Source of the DNA: Verrucomicrobia bacterium LW23
GTDB lineage: Bacteria > Verrucomicrobiota > Verrucomicrobiia > Methylacidiphilales > UBA1321
NCBI GenBank assembly: GCA_003054695.1
Contig: QAZA01000023.1
Span: 1 to 64,000 of the forward strand
Length of the DNA stretch: 64,000 nucleotides
Direction: 5' to 3'
Positions 43,692 through 51,687 of this stretch are shown here, piece by piece. The notes below the pieces were generated by a model, which did not search any database, was not told the DNA's origin, and saw only the letters and a program-made list of their open reading frames with translations. The translations under genes were made by a program, and so were the position numbers. Every line of letters starts with the position of its first letter. Position 1 is the stretch's first letter.

Positions 43692-43816
43692 CCCCCTCTA
43701 TCCCCACTTCGCGGCTTTGTCCTCCTTCGTGCGAAATATTCTCCTCTGCTTCCGCCGCGGAGGGGGGATAGTTTCGCAGGAAGGGGGACAAAGCCGCGAA
43801 GTGGGGATAGAGGGGG
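43692..43816. repeat. Perfect 31-bp inverted repeat between the Verru_Chthon A and C genes
   Basis: Arms 43692-43722 and 43786-43816 are exact complements (CCCCCTCTATCCCCACTTCG then CGGCTTTGTCC), around a 63-base loop containing a second G/C-rich pairing (CCGCCGCGGAGG). The sequence is unlike the AACCACxAAG arms, but the layout is the same. As it lies between two genes of one strand, it may affect their transcript. Confidence 0.92.
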
Positions 43817-43839
43817 AGGGGAAAATTGTCGAAATAGTC

Positions 43840-44940
43840 CTACTTCCTCGGCGGTGGAAGCTCTATCCGTGTCGAGATAATTGTCGCCACGCGCTGCTTT
43901 GCCGCGTACAGGGTGGCCTGATACGCAACGGCTTCCGCCTGGCCGTCGGAGGTCTCCGGCAAAAGCGGGGGATCGGGAAGCTTCAGGCCGCGGCGTATCG
44001 CAAAGTCGTCCGTGCCTACAAGCGTAATCTGCAGTGCGGCCGGCAGCGCGTGCGCGGCCAGCGGGACGGGCGAAGTCGTGCTTGCCGTCAGGTAGGAAAA
44101 GGTGGGGCGCCCCGCCGCCCTGGCGCGCATGGCGGAGGTGCCGCGCGGCATCACAAAGCACGCCGCACTGTCAAACTTGAGGGGCTCGCTTGCCGCGTCA
44201 AACGAGCTGAGCCACGGGATCGGCGTCGCGCTGCCATCCAGCGCCACCACCCAAAAGGCGGCCACGTTCTCCGCCACCGGGCTGGAGCCGTAGCGTTTGG
44301 CGTGGTCGTACTCCTTAAACAGCAAGGAGTTATATATCCACGAGTCCGCAGCCTGACTGTTGCCCGACGCGATGCCGTTGGGATAACTGAGCAGCTTATA
44401 GACTCCGTCCGCAGCGTCGGGCGCCACCAGCAGCCGGTAGAGGCGCCGCACCCCGCGCGCATCCTCCGCCAGGTAGTAGCCCACAATCCACAGATCGCCC
44501 TTAGGTGTCTGCGGCCCATGCATTTGCCCAAAAAAACTGCCGGAGCCCGGCACCTGGTTCAACCCCTCGGGCAGGAATGGCGTCAGCCCCGCCCCGCCCG
44601 GCGCGCCGGCGTTGACAATAAACTGCGCGAACGCCATGGGGATGGGATCGAGCCCCTGCTTGGAGCCCCCGTACGTCCAGCCCGGCGTGCGCACACTTTG
44701 CTCCGGGGGCTCCACGTTGCGCAGATCGCGCGCAATAAAGTCGAGCACCGCGCGGCCGTTTTGCAGTACGTTCATCTTGCTGCTGCCGCGCACCCACAGG
44801 ATGCTGACCCCGTTGACAATGCTGGCCAGCATGACAATGAGCACCAGAAAGATGGCCGTGGCCACCAGCACCTCCACCAGCGTAAAGGCACGCATGCGGC
44901 CGGGGCGGAAGCCGGGGGGCGTTGGGGATTGCGCCTTCAT
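43840..44940 (-). CDS. Verru_Chthon cassette protein C-like prepilin
   Basis: The 366-residue protein has a type IV prepilin N-terminus: basic leader (RPGRMRA), then FTLVEVLVATAIFLVLIVML with the pilin Glu at position 5. The residue before the cleavage site is Ala rather than the usual Gly, which may slow or alter processing by PilD-like peptidase. The mature part has a helix continuing from the hydrophobic segment (VLQNGRAVLDFIARDLRNVE) and beta-rich regions. It lies 195 bases upstream of protein A on the same strand. The ATG at 44940 was chosen; a TTG at 44958 is possible. Confidence 0.82.
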   Translation of the reverse strand: MKAQSPTPPGFRPGRMRAFTLVEVLVATAIFLVLIVMLASIVNGVSILWVRGSSKMNVLQNGRAVLDFIARDLRNVEPPEQSVRTPGWTYGGSKQGLDPIPMAFAQFIVNAGAPGGAGLTPFLPEGLNQVPGSGSFFGQMHGPQTPKGDLWIVGYYLAEDARGVRRLYRLLVAPDAADGVYKLLSYPNGIASGNSQAADSWIYNSLLFKEYDHAKRYGSSPVAENVAAFWVVALDGSATPIPWLSSFDAASEPLKFDSAACFVMPRGTSAMRARAAGRPTFSYLTASTTSPVPLAAHALPAALQITLVGTDDFAIRRGLKLPDPPLLPETSDGQAEAVAYQATLYAAKQRVATIISTRIELPPPRK

Positions 44941-45144
44941 GTCGGGCAAAGAGGGCAAACGTGGCGGAGGAAGAGGTGTGGTGCGACTGGTGGGACCGGG
45001 ATGCGGTGGCGATAATCAGCCGCTACGCCTATCAGTATAAGAATATATCCTCATCCACGTCAACGACATTTTCTCCGCGCAAGGCGCCAATCTTCGCCAG
45101 CCCCCTCAAACGCCGCCCACGCCCAGGCCCCGGCACGGCGGCCC

Positions 45145-45429
45145 CTACTTCTTGCTCAGAAATACCGCATGCCGCATCTCCGGGCTCCCGTGATCGGTGC
45201 ACAGCCACTGCTCCCACGCCTCCTCCACCGTCACATCCACGCCGTTATGCATGGCGGTGCGCTGCAGAAATGTCTGCAACCGCAATGCCAGATCGTTGTC
45301 CTGCGGCGTGCCGCCGCCGCGCCCCGCCTTCACCATCTCCAGCAGACCCCGGTAAATCCGTTTCAGATCGCCGAGGCTAAGCGTGAGGGTAGCTTGTCCG
45401 CTTTCCTCATTGCATGCTTCGAATTTCAT
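45145..45429 (-). CDS. Small protein of unknown function
   Basis: The 94-residue protein is soluble and mildly acidic, with helical predicted stretches (LSLGDLKRIYRGLLEMVKAG; NDLALRLQTFLQ; VTVEEAWEQWLCTDHG). I do not recognise the family. The ATG at 45429 lies 82 bases from the uxaC start, divergently, so a shared promoter region between 45430 and 45510 is likely. Codon use matches the neighbours. No membrane or export signal is seen. Confidence 0.6.
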   Translation of the reverse strand: MKFEACNEESGQATLTLSLGDLKRIYRGLLEMVKAGRGGGTPQDNDLALRLQTFLQRTAMHNGVDVTVEEAWEQWLCTDHGSPEMRHAVFLSKK

Positions 45430-45510
45430 GCATTTAATCTAGCCGGTTTCATGCACTTCGCACGCGCGGAATCCACCGTGTTGTGCGATTTCCCACGCAC
45501 GCCCTCCCCC

Positions 45511-46941
45511 ATGACCACGGCCACCCCCCTCATCCACGACAACTTTCTCCTCGGCACCGACGCCGCGCGCGAGCTGTACCACAGCCACGCGGCCAACCTG
45601 CCGATCATCGATTACCACTGCCACCTCTCCCCCGCCGAAATCGCGCGCAACCTCCGGTGGGACAACATCACCCAAATCTGGCTGTACGGCGACCACTACA
45701 AATGGCGCGCCATGCGCACCGCCGGCGTCTCCGAAAAATACTGCACGGGCGATGCCACCGACTGGGAAAAGTTTGAGAAATACGCCGAGGTTGTGCCCAA
45801 AGCCCTGCGCAACCCCCTGTACCACTGGACAGCCCTGGAACTGGCCCGCTACTTCGACATAAGTGACGTACTGCTAAGCCCTTCCACCGCAAAGGAAGTG
45901 TACGAGCGCGCCAACGCAAAAATCCGTGGCGCCGACTTCTCCTGCCGCAGCCTTATGCTGCAAAGCAAGGTTGAAGTGGTGTGTACCACCGACGACCCCG
46001 CCGACACCCTGGAGCACCACATCGCCATCGCGGCCGAAAAAGACTTCCCCATCCAGGTGCGCCCCACCTGGCGCCCCGACAAAGCCCTGGCCGTGGACCG
46101 CCCCCCCGTGCTGCGCGCCTGGCTGGAGCAGATGAGCGTCGTGTGCGGTGGCAAGGAAATCCGGCGCATCGGCGAGCTGCTGGAAGCGCTGCGCACCCGC
46201 CACGACTTCTTCGCCGCCCACGGCTGCAAGCTCTCCGACCGCGGCCTGGAGACCATCTACTCCGACCCCGCCGGTACAGAGGAAGTGGCCGCCAAAGTCT
46301 TCGTCAAAGCCCTGGAAGGCGAGCGCCTGACGCAGGCGGAAATTATTGCGTACAAAAGCTTTATGCTGCACGAGCTGGCCGTGATGGACGCCCGCAAAGG
46401 CTGGACGCAACAGCTCCACTACGGCGCCCTGCGCAACAACAACAGCGCCATGCTCGCCAAAAAAGGCCCGGACATCGGCTTCGATTCCATCGGCGACTGG
46501 CCGGCCGCCGAGGCGATGTCGCGCTACTTCGACCGCCTGGAGCAAACCGGCCGCCTGCCCAAAACGATCATCTACAACCTCAACCCCTCGCACAACGAGG
46601 TGATTGCCACGATGATCGGCAACTTCCAGGACGGCGAAACCGCCGGCAAGATGCAGTTTGGCAGCGGCTGGTGGTTCCTGGACCAGCTGGACGGCATGAC
46701 GCGCCAGATGGAAGCGCTGAGCCAGATGGGCCTGCTGAGCCAGTTCGTCGGCATGCTTACGGACAGCCGCAGCTTCCTCTCCTACACGCGGCACGAGTAC
46801 TTCCGGAGATTGCTGTGCGACATCCTCGGCAACGACATCGAGCGCGGCTACATCCCCCGCGACTACAAGCTGGTGGGCGGCATGGTGCAGGACATCTGCT
46901 ACTACAACGCGCGCAAGTACTTCGGGTTTTACGAGGTGTAG
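45511..46941 (+). CDS. uxaC: Glucuronate isomerase (uronate isomerase)
   Basis: The 476-residue enzyme converts D-glucuronate to D-fructuronate (and galacturonate to tagaturonate), the first step of hexuronate breakdown. Family marks are PIIDYHCHLSPAEIA with the metal-binding HxH, DHYKWRAMRTAGVSE, VEVVCTTDDPADTLEHH, YGALRNNNSAM and FVGMLTDSRSFLSYTRHEYF. Length is standard. The start was set at 45511, where homology begins; the frame is open upstream. No uxaB, uxuA or kdg gene is in the window, though the sugar oxidoreductases at 16-19 kb may serve related pathways. Confidence 0.95.
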   Translation: MTTATPLIHDNFLLGTDAARELYHSHAANLPIIDYHCHLSPAEIARNLRWDNITQIWLYGDHYKWRAMRTAGVSEKYCTGDATDWEKFEKYAEVVPKALRNPLYHWTALELARYFDISDVLLSPSTAKEVYERANAKIRGADFSCRSLMLQSKVEVVCTTDDPADTLEHHIAIAAEKDFPIQVRPTWRPDKALAVDRPPVLRAWLEQMSVVCGGKEIRRIGELLEALRTRHDFFAAHGCKLSDRGLETIYSDPAGTEEVAAKVFVKALEGERLTQAEIIAYKSFMLHELAVMDARKGWTQQLHYGALRNNNSAMLAKKGPDIGFDSIGDWPAAEAMSRYFDRLEQTGRLPKTIIYNLNPSHNEVIATMIGNFQDGETAGKMQFGSGWWFLDQLDGMTRQMEALSQMGLLSQFVGMLTDSRSFLSYTRHEYFRRLLCDILGNDIERGYIPRDYKLVGGMVQDICYYNARKYFGFYEV

Positions 46942-47346
46942 GGCGGAGTAAGTGCAGTTGCAGGCAAGGCGAGGCATTCCGAAGCGCCAACGGCGCTAAG
47001 CATCTGGCAGCCCAGGGTTAAGGTCTGCCGCAACCCTGGGTAAACGCATCCATCGGAGCGTCCTGAAGGGACGCAGCAAGTCCCACGATGGCGTTGAATT
47101 GCTGCGTCCCTGCAGGACGCGCCGGATTCTACTTTAACCCAGGGTTGCAAGATGCTTAGCGCCTTCGGCGCTTCAGAGCTTCAGAGCGATTGATCTGGAA
47201 GCATCCATACGTCGACTACCACAAGCGGCAACCATCCGCCCAGGACAATGTGCGCCGCGCTGCTCGCTAGATAGCAATGTGCGCATATTTCGTATAGACT
47301 TTCTATCACTCAGTGCGATACTGCTCTCGCCGAAGCATTACCCACC
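46942..47346. repeat. Multi-hairpin intergenic unit after uxaC
   Basis: Outer arms at 46981-47009 and 47146-47174 match at 26 of 29 positions (GAAGCGCC...GGCGCTAAGCATCT). Inside are CCCAGGGTT/AACCCTGGG (47011-47040), CCATCG/CGATGG, and two GCGTCC/GGACGC hairpins (47059-47075 and 47104-47120). The unit covers about 46981-47174; the rest of the spacer shows no gene. Its blocks (CCCAGGGTT, AACCCTGGG) recur at 58.2 kb. Confidence 0.75.
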
Positions 47347-47787
47347 ATGAGTGAGGATTTCTACCAGGTCTGGCAGTATATCGAACTACCGCTGCTTTTT
47401 ATAGCAGCAGGCACCGGCCCGGCGATTGGTTTGATGGTATGCCTGGCCGTTTGCCGCAAGCACACAAGCTTATCTTTGCGGACAGGTGTATTTGTTCTTG
47501 CCGTAGCTGGAAGCCTTTTGATAACAGCGCTTCTCGGCTATCCCTGGCTTGTTACCAGGTCTGAATCTAATGAAATACATCTCCAGAAAGCAATAGCCGC
47601 AGCACCAGACTACGAAAAGGGAGATATAGCTATTGGCGATACGGGTGCCAATATTGCTGGGCTTTTCATTGCCATGCTACTTACCGGCCTTCTTCATATC
47701 TTAACCTTCGGCGGCGTGCTTATCTATATATCCGCTGAGTCTGCCACTCACGAAGTAACATCACAACCAAGGGCAGGAGCAACATGA
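47347..47787 (+). CDS. Small four-helix membrane protein, first of a second tandem triplet
   Basis: The 146-residue protein opens DFYQVWQYIELPLLFIAAGT and has membrane helices at about 13-35, 45-68 and 105-128. The opening W-xx-IE-x-PLLF and GPAxGL pattern is shared with the next gene, less clearly with the third. It overlaps the next gene by four bases (ATGA), so they are translationally coupled. The base composition is clearly lower in GC than flanking genes, which suggests import. The function is unknown. Confidence 0.68.
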   Translation: MSEDFYQVWQYIELPLLFIAAGTGPAIGLMVCLAVCRKHTSLSLRTGVFVLAVAGSLLITALLGYPWLVTRSESNEIHLQKAIAAAPDYEKGDIAIGDTGANIAGLFIAMLLTGLLHILTFGGVLIYISAESATHEVTSQPRAGAT

Positions 47788-48218
47788 GCCCGGAGTTTCA
47801 CTCCATCTGGGCAGGGATTGAGTTCCCTCTGCTCTTTCTCGCCGTGGGTATAGGCCCGGCCCTTGGTCTCCTTACATGCATAGCATGCTGCGTCAAACTT
47901 CGCTCTGTTCCCCTTTCGGTATTTACACTTGCTTTCACTCTGGCGGTCAGCATCTTCTTTACCTATTATTCGTGCGAAGCCTGGCTGGATACGGAGATGC
48001 AGTGGCGCATCATCACCCACGAAAAAGAAGTAGCTGCAAACACGAGGATGCCGTACGAAGACGATGTAGGCGACGGCCTTGCCGCCCTCTTTTTTACCGT
48101 CCTGCTTGCAACGTTCTCCCACGGTTTCGGATTTGGAATAGCCGGCCTGTTTGTTTTAGGGAGCTGGTACCGAACAGACAAGCTGGAAGATTTCCATCCA
48201 TTACCATCCGTTAAATAG
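47784..48218 (+). CDS. Small four-helix membrane protein, second of a second tandem triplet
   Basis: The 144-residue protein opens FHSIWAGIEFPLLFLAVGIG with helices at about 10-32, 42-64 and 92-122, and a short polar tail. It is homologous to the gene before it over the first two helices, with a similar acidic loop between helices (EKEVAANTRMPYEDDVGDG). It has one of the few good Shine-Dalgarno sites (AGGAG, 5 bases before the ATG). The function is unknown. Confidence 0.68.
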   Translation: MSPEFHSIWAGIEFPLLFLAVGIGPALGLLTCIACCVKLRSVPLSVFTLAFTLAVSIFFTYYSCEAWLDTEMQWRIITHEKEVAANTRMPYEDDVGDGLAALFFTVLLATFSHGFGFGIAGLFVLGSWYRTDKLEDFHPLPSVK

Positions 48219-48241
48219 TAAGATATCAATAAGCCATCTCT

Positions 48242-48655
48242 ATGCTGCTCCAAACCATATGGCCCTGGCTTGAGATCCCTGTGCTGTTGTTGTTTAGCGC
48301 GGGTATTCCTGCAACTGTGTATTCCTTACTTCGATGGAAACTGCCCTGCATTTCCGATCCAGTAAGCCGGGGCGGGATTATCATTATCGCGTACATCATT
48401 AGTCTGATCACCAGCAGCGCATGCATTATGCCCTGGGCGGTTGTGGGAAGTATGCACGTGTCCGAGCCATCCGCGCCAGTGCATACAGCCGGCGACGAGC
48501 CCCCGTACTCGGAGCCTGAAGAATTGTATGGTGGAATTGCGCTGGGCCTGATGTGTGTCATCTTTTTCAACGCCGTGTTTTTTGCCATTGCGCTCTTTAC
48601 CCTGCCCCGAAAAGGGTTACGCAAAGCAGACAATGTGCCCTTGCCGCAGACTTGA
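48242..48655 (+). CDS. Small membrane protein, third of a second tandem triplet
   Basis: The 137-residue protein opens MLLQTIWPWLEIPVLLLFSA and has helices at about 7-29, 42-65 and 95-116. The W-xx-xEIPxLL opening and the spacing of helices agree with the two genes before it, but the rest is diverged. It lacks the N-terminal Ser/Glu residues of its paralogs. Only 23 bases separate it from the preceding gene. The function is unknown. Confidence 0.6.
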   Translation: MLLQTIWPWLEIPVLLLFSAGIPATVYSLLRWKLPCISDPVSRGGIIIIAYIISLITSSACIMPWAVVGSMHVSEPSAPVHTAGDEPPYSEPEELYGGIALGLMCVIFFNAVFFAIALFTLPRKGLRKADNVPLPQT

Positions 48656-48722
48656 TTATACAAGATGGCAATGCTTCTTTGCCGTTGACTTTTTACTCCA
48701 AACCCGCTGAACTAACGCGCAC

Positions 48723-49418
48723 ATGAAATCCTGGGTTGCCACCCCCATTTTCGCGCTGCTCCTCGCCATCTGCGCCGTACTCCCGGCGGCGGCGCAGTGC
48801 AAAACCAACTGCTGCACGGACCCCAAAAAGATGAAGTCCTGCGCCACGGATGAAGCCGGGGACCGGCTCTCCTACGCGGAGAAAGCATTGCGCGAGAACG
48901 TGTTGGAGGTGCAAATCGAGTCCGGCGCCATGTGGTCCGTCGGTTACTCCGGCAACGTTAATTACACCATGGCGCCGCAGTTCCTCACGCTGAACTGGAA
49001 CCTGGACAACATTGGCCTGGACGACTTCTGGGGCGGCGTTTTCCGCGGCAACACGCAGTGGAAGACCAGCTTTATCGGCGCGCCCGTGCTGGATGGCTTT
49101 GAAAACCACATGTTTGGCTTTGCCATGGGCCCGCAGTACAACTTTGTGCAGCCGGGCTGGAATCTCGTGCCCTACATCTCCGCCCGCGTCGGCCTGGTTT
49201 TCCTGGATACGACCGAGGACCCGCGCGACATCGGCCAGGATTTCAACTTCACCTTCATGGTCACGCCCGGCGCGCGCTACTTCTTCTCGGAGCACCAGAG
49301 CCTGGGCGCGCATTTTATTTACCAGCACATCTCCAACGGCGGCCTCTCCGAGCCCGAGGTGAAGAACCGCGCTTTGGATCTGATCGGTTTTCAGGTCACC
49401 TACACCTACAACTTTTAG
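48723..49418 (+). CDS. PagL-like lipid A 3-O-deacylase (acyloxyacyl hydrolase)
   Basis: The 231-residue protein has a signal peptide (about 1-25, ending AAAQ), a Cys-rich stretch (QCKTNCCTDPKKMKSC) and a beta-barrel-like body with alternating aromatic strands. The C-terminal motif HFIYQHISNGGLSEPEVKN (His202, Ser204) corresponds to the catalytic His-Ser of PagL. PagL removes the 3-O-linked acyl chain of lipid A in the outer membrane. The body ends in an aromatic strand (QVTYTYNF), as expected for an outer-membrane barrel. It is followed after one base by the glycosylase gene. Identity to proven enzymes is likely to be low. Confidence 0.78.
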   Translation: MKSWVATPIFALLLAICAVLPAAAQCKTNCCTDPKKMKSCATDEAGDRLSYAEKALRENVLEVQIESGAMWSVGYSGNVNYTMAPQFLTLNWNLDNIGLDDFWGGVFRGNTQWKTSFIGAPVLDGFENHMFGFAMGPQYNFVQPGWNLVPYISARVGLVFLDTTEDPRDIGQDFNFTFMVTPGARYFFSEHQSLGAHFIYQHISNGGLSEPEVKNRALDLIGFQVTYTYNF

Positions 49419-49419
49419 G

Positions 49420-50097
49420 ATGCCGGGCGGAGGCGCTGTCGTCATGTCCAGGGCGAACGCAAAGGTGCTGGCTCCCCTGCCCCGTCGCCTTCCGGCAGAG
49501 GCCTTTTCGCAGCCGGACCCTGTGATCGCCGCGCGCTATTTCATCGGCAAGACGTTGTTTGTCAGAGACTTGTCGAGCGCCACGCGGAGCATCACCGCCG
49601 GCGTCATAACCGAGGCCGAGGCTTACGGCGGTGCCGAGGATCGCGCGTGCCACGGCTTTAACAACCGCCGCACGCCGCGCACGGAGGTCATGTTCGGCCC
49701 CGGCGGCGCCGCGTACGTGTACCTGTGCTACGGCATCCACTGGATGATGAACATCGTCACCGGCCCCGCAAACAGCCCCATGGCGGTACTCATTCGCGCC
49801 GTGGAGGTTACGCAAGGCGCCGACCTCGTGGCGGCGCGCCGGCCCGGCGTGCCTCGCCGGCACTGGTCCTCCGGCCCCGGCAAGGTTGCCATGGCCATGG
49901 CCATTTCCAACGCCCACAACGGGTCGGACCTGCGCGACGGCTCCGATATCTGGCTGGAGGACCACGGCCATGTGGCTGAGGATCAACACGTTAGCATAGG
50001 CCCACGCGTCGGCGTCGAGTCCGCCGGCGAGTGGGCCCTCAAACCCTGGCGCTTCCTCTGGAAACCGCCCGTGCCGCCGGAACTCGGCCACCCTTAA
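49420..50097 (+). CDS. 3-methyladenine DNA glycosylase (AAG/MPG family)
   Basis: The 225-residue protein removes alkylated bases such as 3-methyladenine in base excision repair. It has the AAG fold: VIAARYFIGKTLFVRD, TEAEAYGGAEDRACHGF with the catalytic Glu region, RTEVMFGPGGAAYVYLCYGIHWMMN, AVLIRAVE and SGPGKVAMAM. The ATG at 49420 follows the previous stop by one base; an alternative ATG lies at 49444 and would lose eight nonconserved residues. Translational coupling to the PagL-like gene is likely, though the two functions are unrelated. Confidence 0.93.
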   Translation: MPGGGAVVMSRANAKVLAPLPRRLPAEAFSQPDPVIAARYFIGKTLFVRDLSSATRSITAGVITEAEAYGGAEDRACHGFNNRRTPRTEVMFGPGGAAYVYLCYGIHWMMNIVTGPANSPMAVLIRAVEVTQGADLVAARRPGVPRRHWSSGPGKVAMAMAISNAHNGSDLRDGSDIWLEDHGHVAEDQHVSIGPRVGVESAGEWALKPWRFLWKPPVPPELGHP

Positions 50098-50103
50098 CGC
50101 TAA

Positions 50104-50277
50104 ATGCTGCGCACCGGCCACCCGGGCATCGACGTTACCCTGCGCGACCGCTCCACCGCCGAGCAAACCGCCGCGCTGCGGGCCGACGAGATAGAGGTGG
50201 GCTTTTTGCGCCGGCTCATCCCGCGCGATTTCGTGTTCTCCGTATTTTCCGTGGTTCATAACTCCCCTTTGAACTGA
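50104..50277 (+). pseudogene. LysR-family regulator remnant (substrate-binding domain fragment)
   Basis: The 57-codon frame reads HPGIDVTLRDRSTAEQTAALR then ADEIEVGFLRRLIP, the start of a LysR substrate-binding domain. There is no helix-turn-helix domain upstream, because the glycosylase gene and an in-frame stop (50101-50103) directly precede it. After LIPRDFVF the homology ends and the frame runs into the repeat at 50281 onwards. A gene was thus broken on both sides, and the right junction lies close to a repeat. Confidence 0.7.
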
Positions 50278-50352
50278 AGTTAACCACGGATTGCACGGAG
50301 GGGATCGAGAGATCCTCGAGTGCGATTCCAGGTCGAATGTGGACTGCCTCCG
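50228..50352. repeat. Composite repeat AACCACGGAT...GACTGCCTC, second copy
   Basis: The block TAACCACGGATTGCACGGAG (50281-50300), then TGCGATTCCAGGTCGAATG and GGACTGCCTCCG follows the order of the copy at 20211-20291, with several substitutions in the GTCGAC motif (AATGTGGACTGCCTC). A partial inverted arm (CCGTATTTTCCGTGGTT, from 50240) precedes it. The rest of the spacer to 50490 holds no gene. Confidence 0.65.
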
Positions 50353-50490
50353 AAACAAAACGCGGCGACGCACTTATTACAGTGTCGTCGCCGCGGTGGT
50401 CTGCCGAATGCAACCGGTTGCCTGGGGAAGGGGGATGTGAGTCGAGTCGGGGAGGAATCAGAAAAGGGAAAGCAGCAGTAGTGTAAAGCC

Positions 50491-50895
50491 TTACAATTTA
50501 TAGCGTCGCCTCAGTGGGTCGGGCAGCTTTGCGCACTGGGCGGCGCTCAGGCCTTCTATGATGGGCTTGAACTTCTGCTGCTTGGCCGGCTTCTCCGGGC
50601 GCGCGGCCGATTCGTCCTCCGAAGGCGCGGGGGAATCGCCCTGCACGGAGGATGATGCCGCCGCTGTTTCCGCCTGCGGCTGAGGCAGATGGAGCGGGGC
50701 GGCGGGCTGGGGCGCCGGCATATCCGGGGCAAACTCGTAGCCGATGGTGCGGCGGAGGGAATCCGCGGCGACACCGGCGGCAGCCTTCAGGTCGGTCCTG
50801 AGGTAATATTCAAAGAGACGATGCCGGCAAAGGAGGGTCCACTCCTGAACAGAGAACTGAGCGCGGAATTTCTTGAAGTTCTGATCATCCATCAT
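50491..50895 (-). CDS. Small protein of unknown function with Pro/Ala/Ser-rich linker
   Basis: The 134-residue protein opens MMDDQNFKKFRAQFSVQEWT and has a helical N-terminal part (about 1-55, LLCRHRLFEYYLRTDLKAAAG), a linker rich in Pro, Ala and Ser (56-100) and a basic end (KQQKFKPIIEGLSAAQCAKLP). It is soluble with no signal. I do not recognise it. The linker suggests two small interaction parts. Codon use is like its neighbours. Confidence 0.55.
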   Translation of the reverse strand: MMDDQNFKKFRAQFSVQEWTLLCRHRLFEYYLRTDLKAAAGVAADSLRRTIGYEFAPDMPAPQPAAPLHLPQPQAETAAASSSVQGDSPAPSEDESAARPEKPAKQQKFKPIIEGLSAAQCAKLPDPLRRRYKL

Positions 50896-51687
50896 GGTCG
50901 TGGGGTGGGGCTGGAGGGGGGTGATGGGTGCGTCGGGCTTCGGGGCCGGTACCAGTTACCGGGTAGGCCTGACGTGCGTACTGACGTCTGCGGGACCGCG
51001 GGGTGAGCCTGCTTCCTCGTCGCGTGTGTGCGACTATTGTGGGCCGGTAGAAAGAACAGGTAGTGCGCTAACGGAACTTGCTGAAGCACAAAGAGGGCCA
51101 ACTTTTGTTTGGACGCAAAAGTGCCTCTTTTTTGCCGGAAATTGACGAAACCGGCGCGCCGCTGCCTCACTTTGCTCTCAGGGGGAACTCTCTTTATCCA
51201 GATGGACAACCGGAAGCACTGGTCAAAAATGCACGAACCGGGCATTTTTTACATAGAAGACGATAAAAAGAAGCACAAGATCTTTCTTCCACCGAGATTA
51301 GAGGTCATGACACCCCCTGGGAATATTTAGCCACGAAGCACACGAACCACACGAAATTGGTCTCAGAAGTACATTCCATGAGATACGTTCCCCTCGGCCC
51401 CCTTTGTGACTTCGTGTCTTTGTGGTGAACAATCCCCCTGTCCCCATTTTCGCAGATTGGCGGAGAGGGGAATGTTAACCACAAAGACACGAAGACACAA
51501 AGGGACGGAGGAGAAACATGGGCATTCCTGACTCAGGACACTAACGCCGGCTATAATTCCATTCTTCACGAGGGGAGGGGAAGGAGGCTTCTGGGATACT
51601 CATTCTCTCGTCCCCCTTTCGTCCCCTCAGTAAATTTCGTGTACTTCGTGTGCTTCGTGGTTAAAGACTCCCCTGCCCCTCCCCCAT
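50896..51687. other. Long spacer without a supported gene, with nested repeats
   Basis: The stretch 50896-51325 holds short open frames on both strands, none with recognisable features. From 51326 the sequence is the nested repeat listed separately. Dps is transcribed away from it. Confidence 0.5.
51326..51665. repeat. Nested inverted repeats of the AACCACxAAG family
   Basis: Outer arms: TTTAGCCACGAAGCACACGA (from 51326) and its near-complement 51632-51665 (about four mismatches). Inner arms: CCTTTGTGACTTCGTGTCTT (51401-51431) and its complement at 51473-51503 with two mismatches over 31 bases. The order outer-inner-inner-outer matches 33814-34147. Confidence 0.85.
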
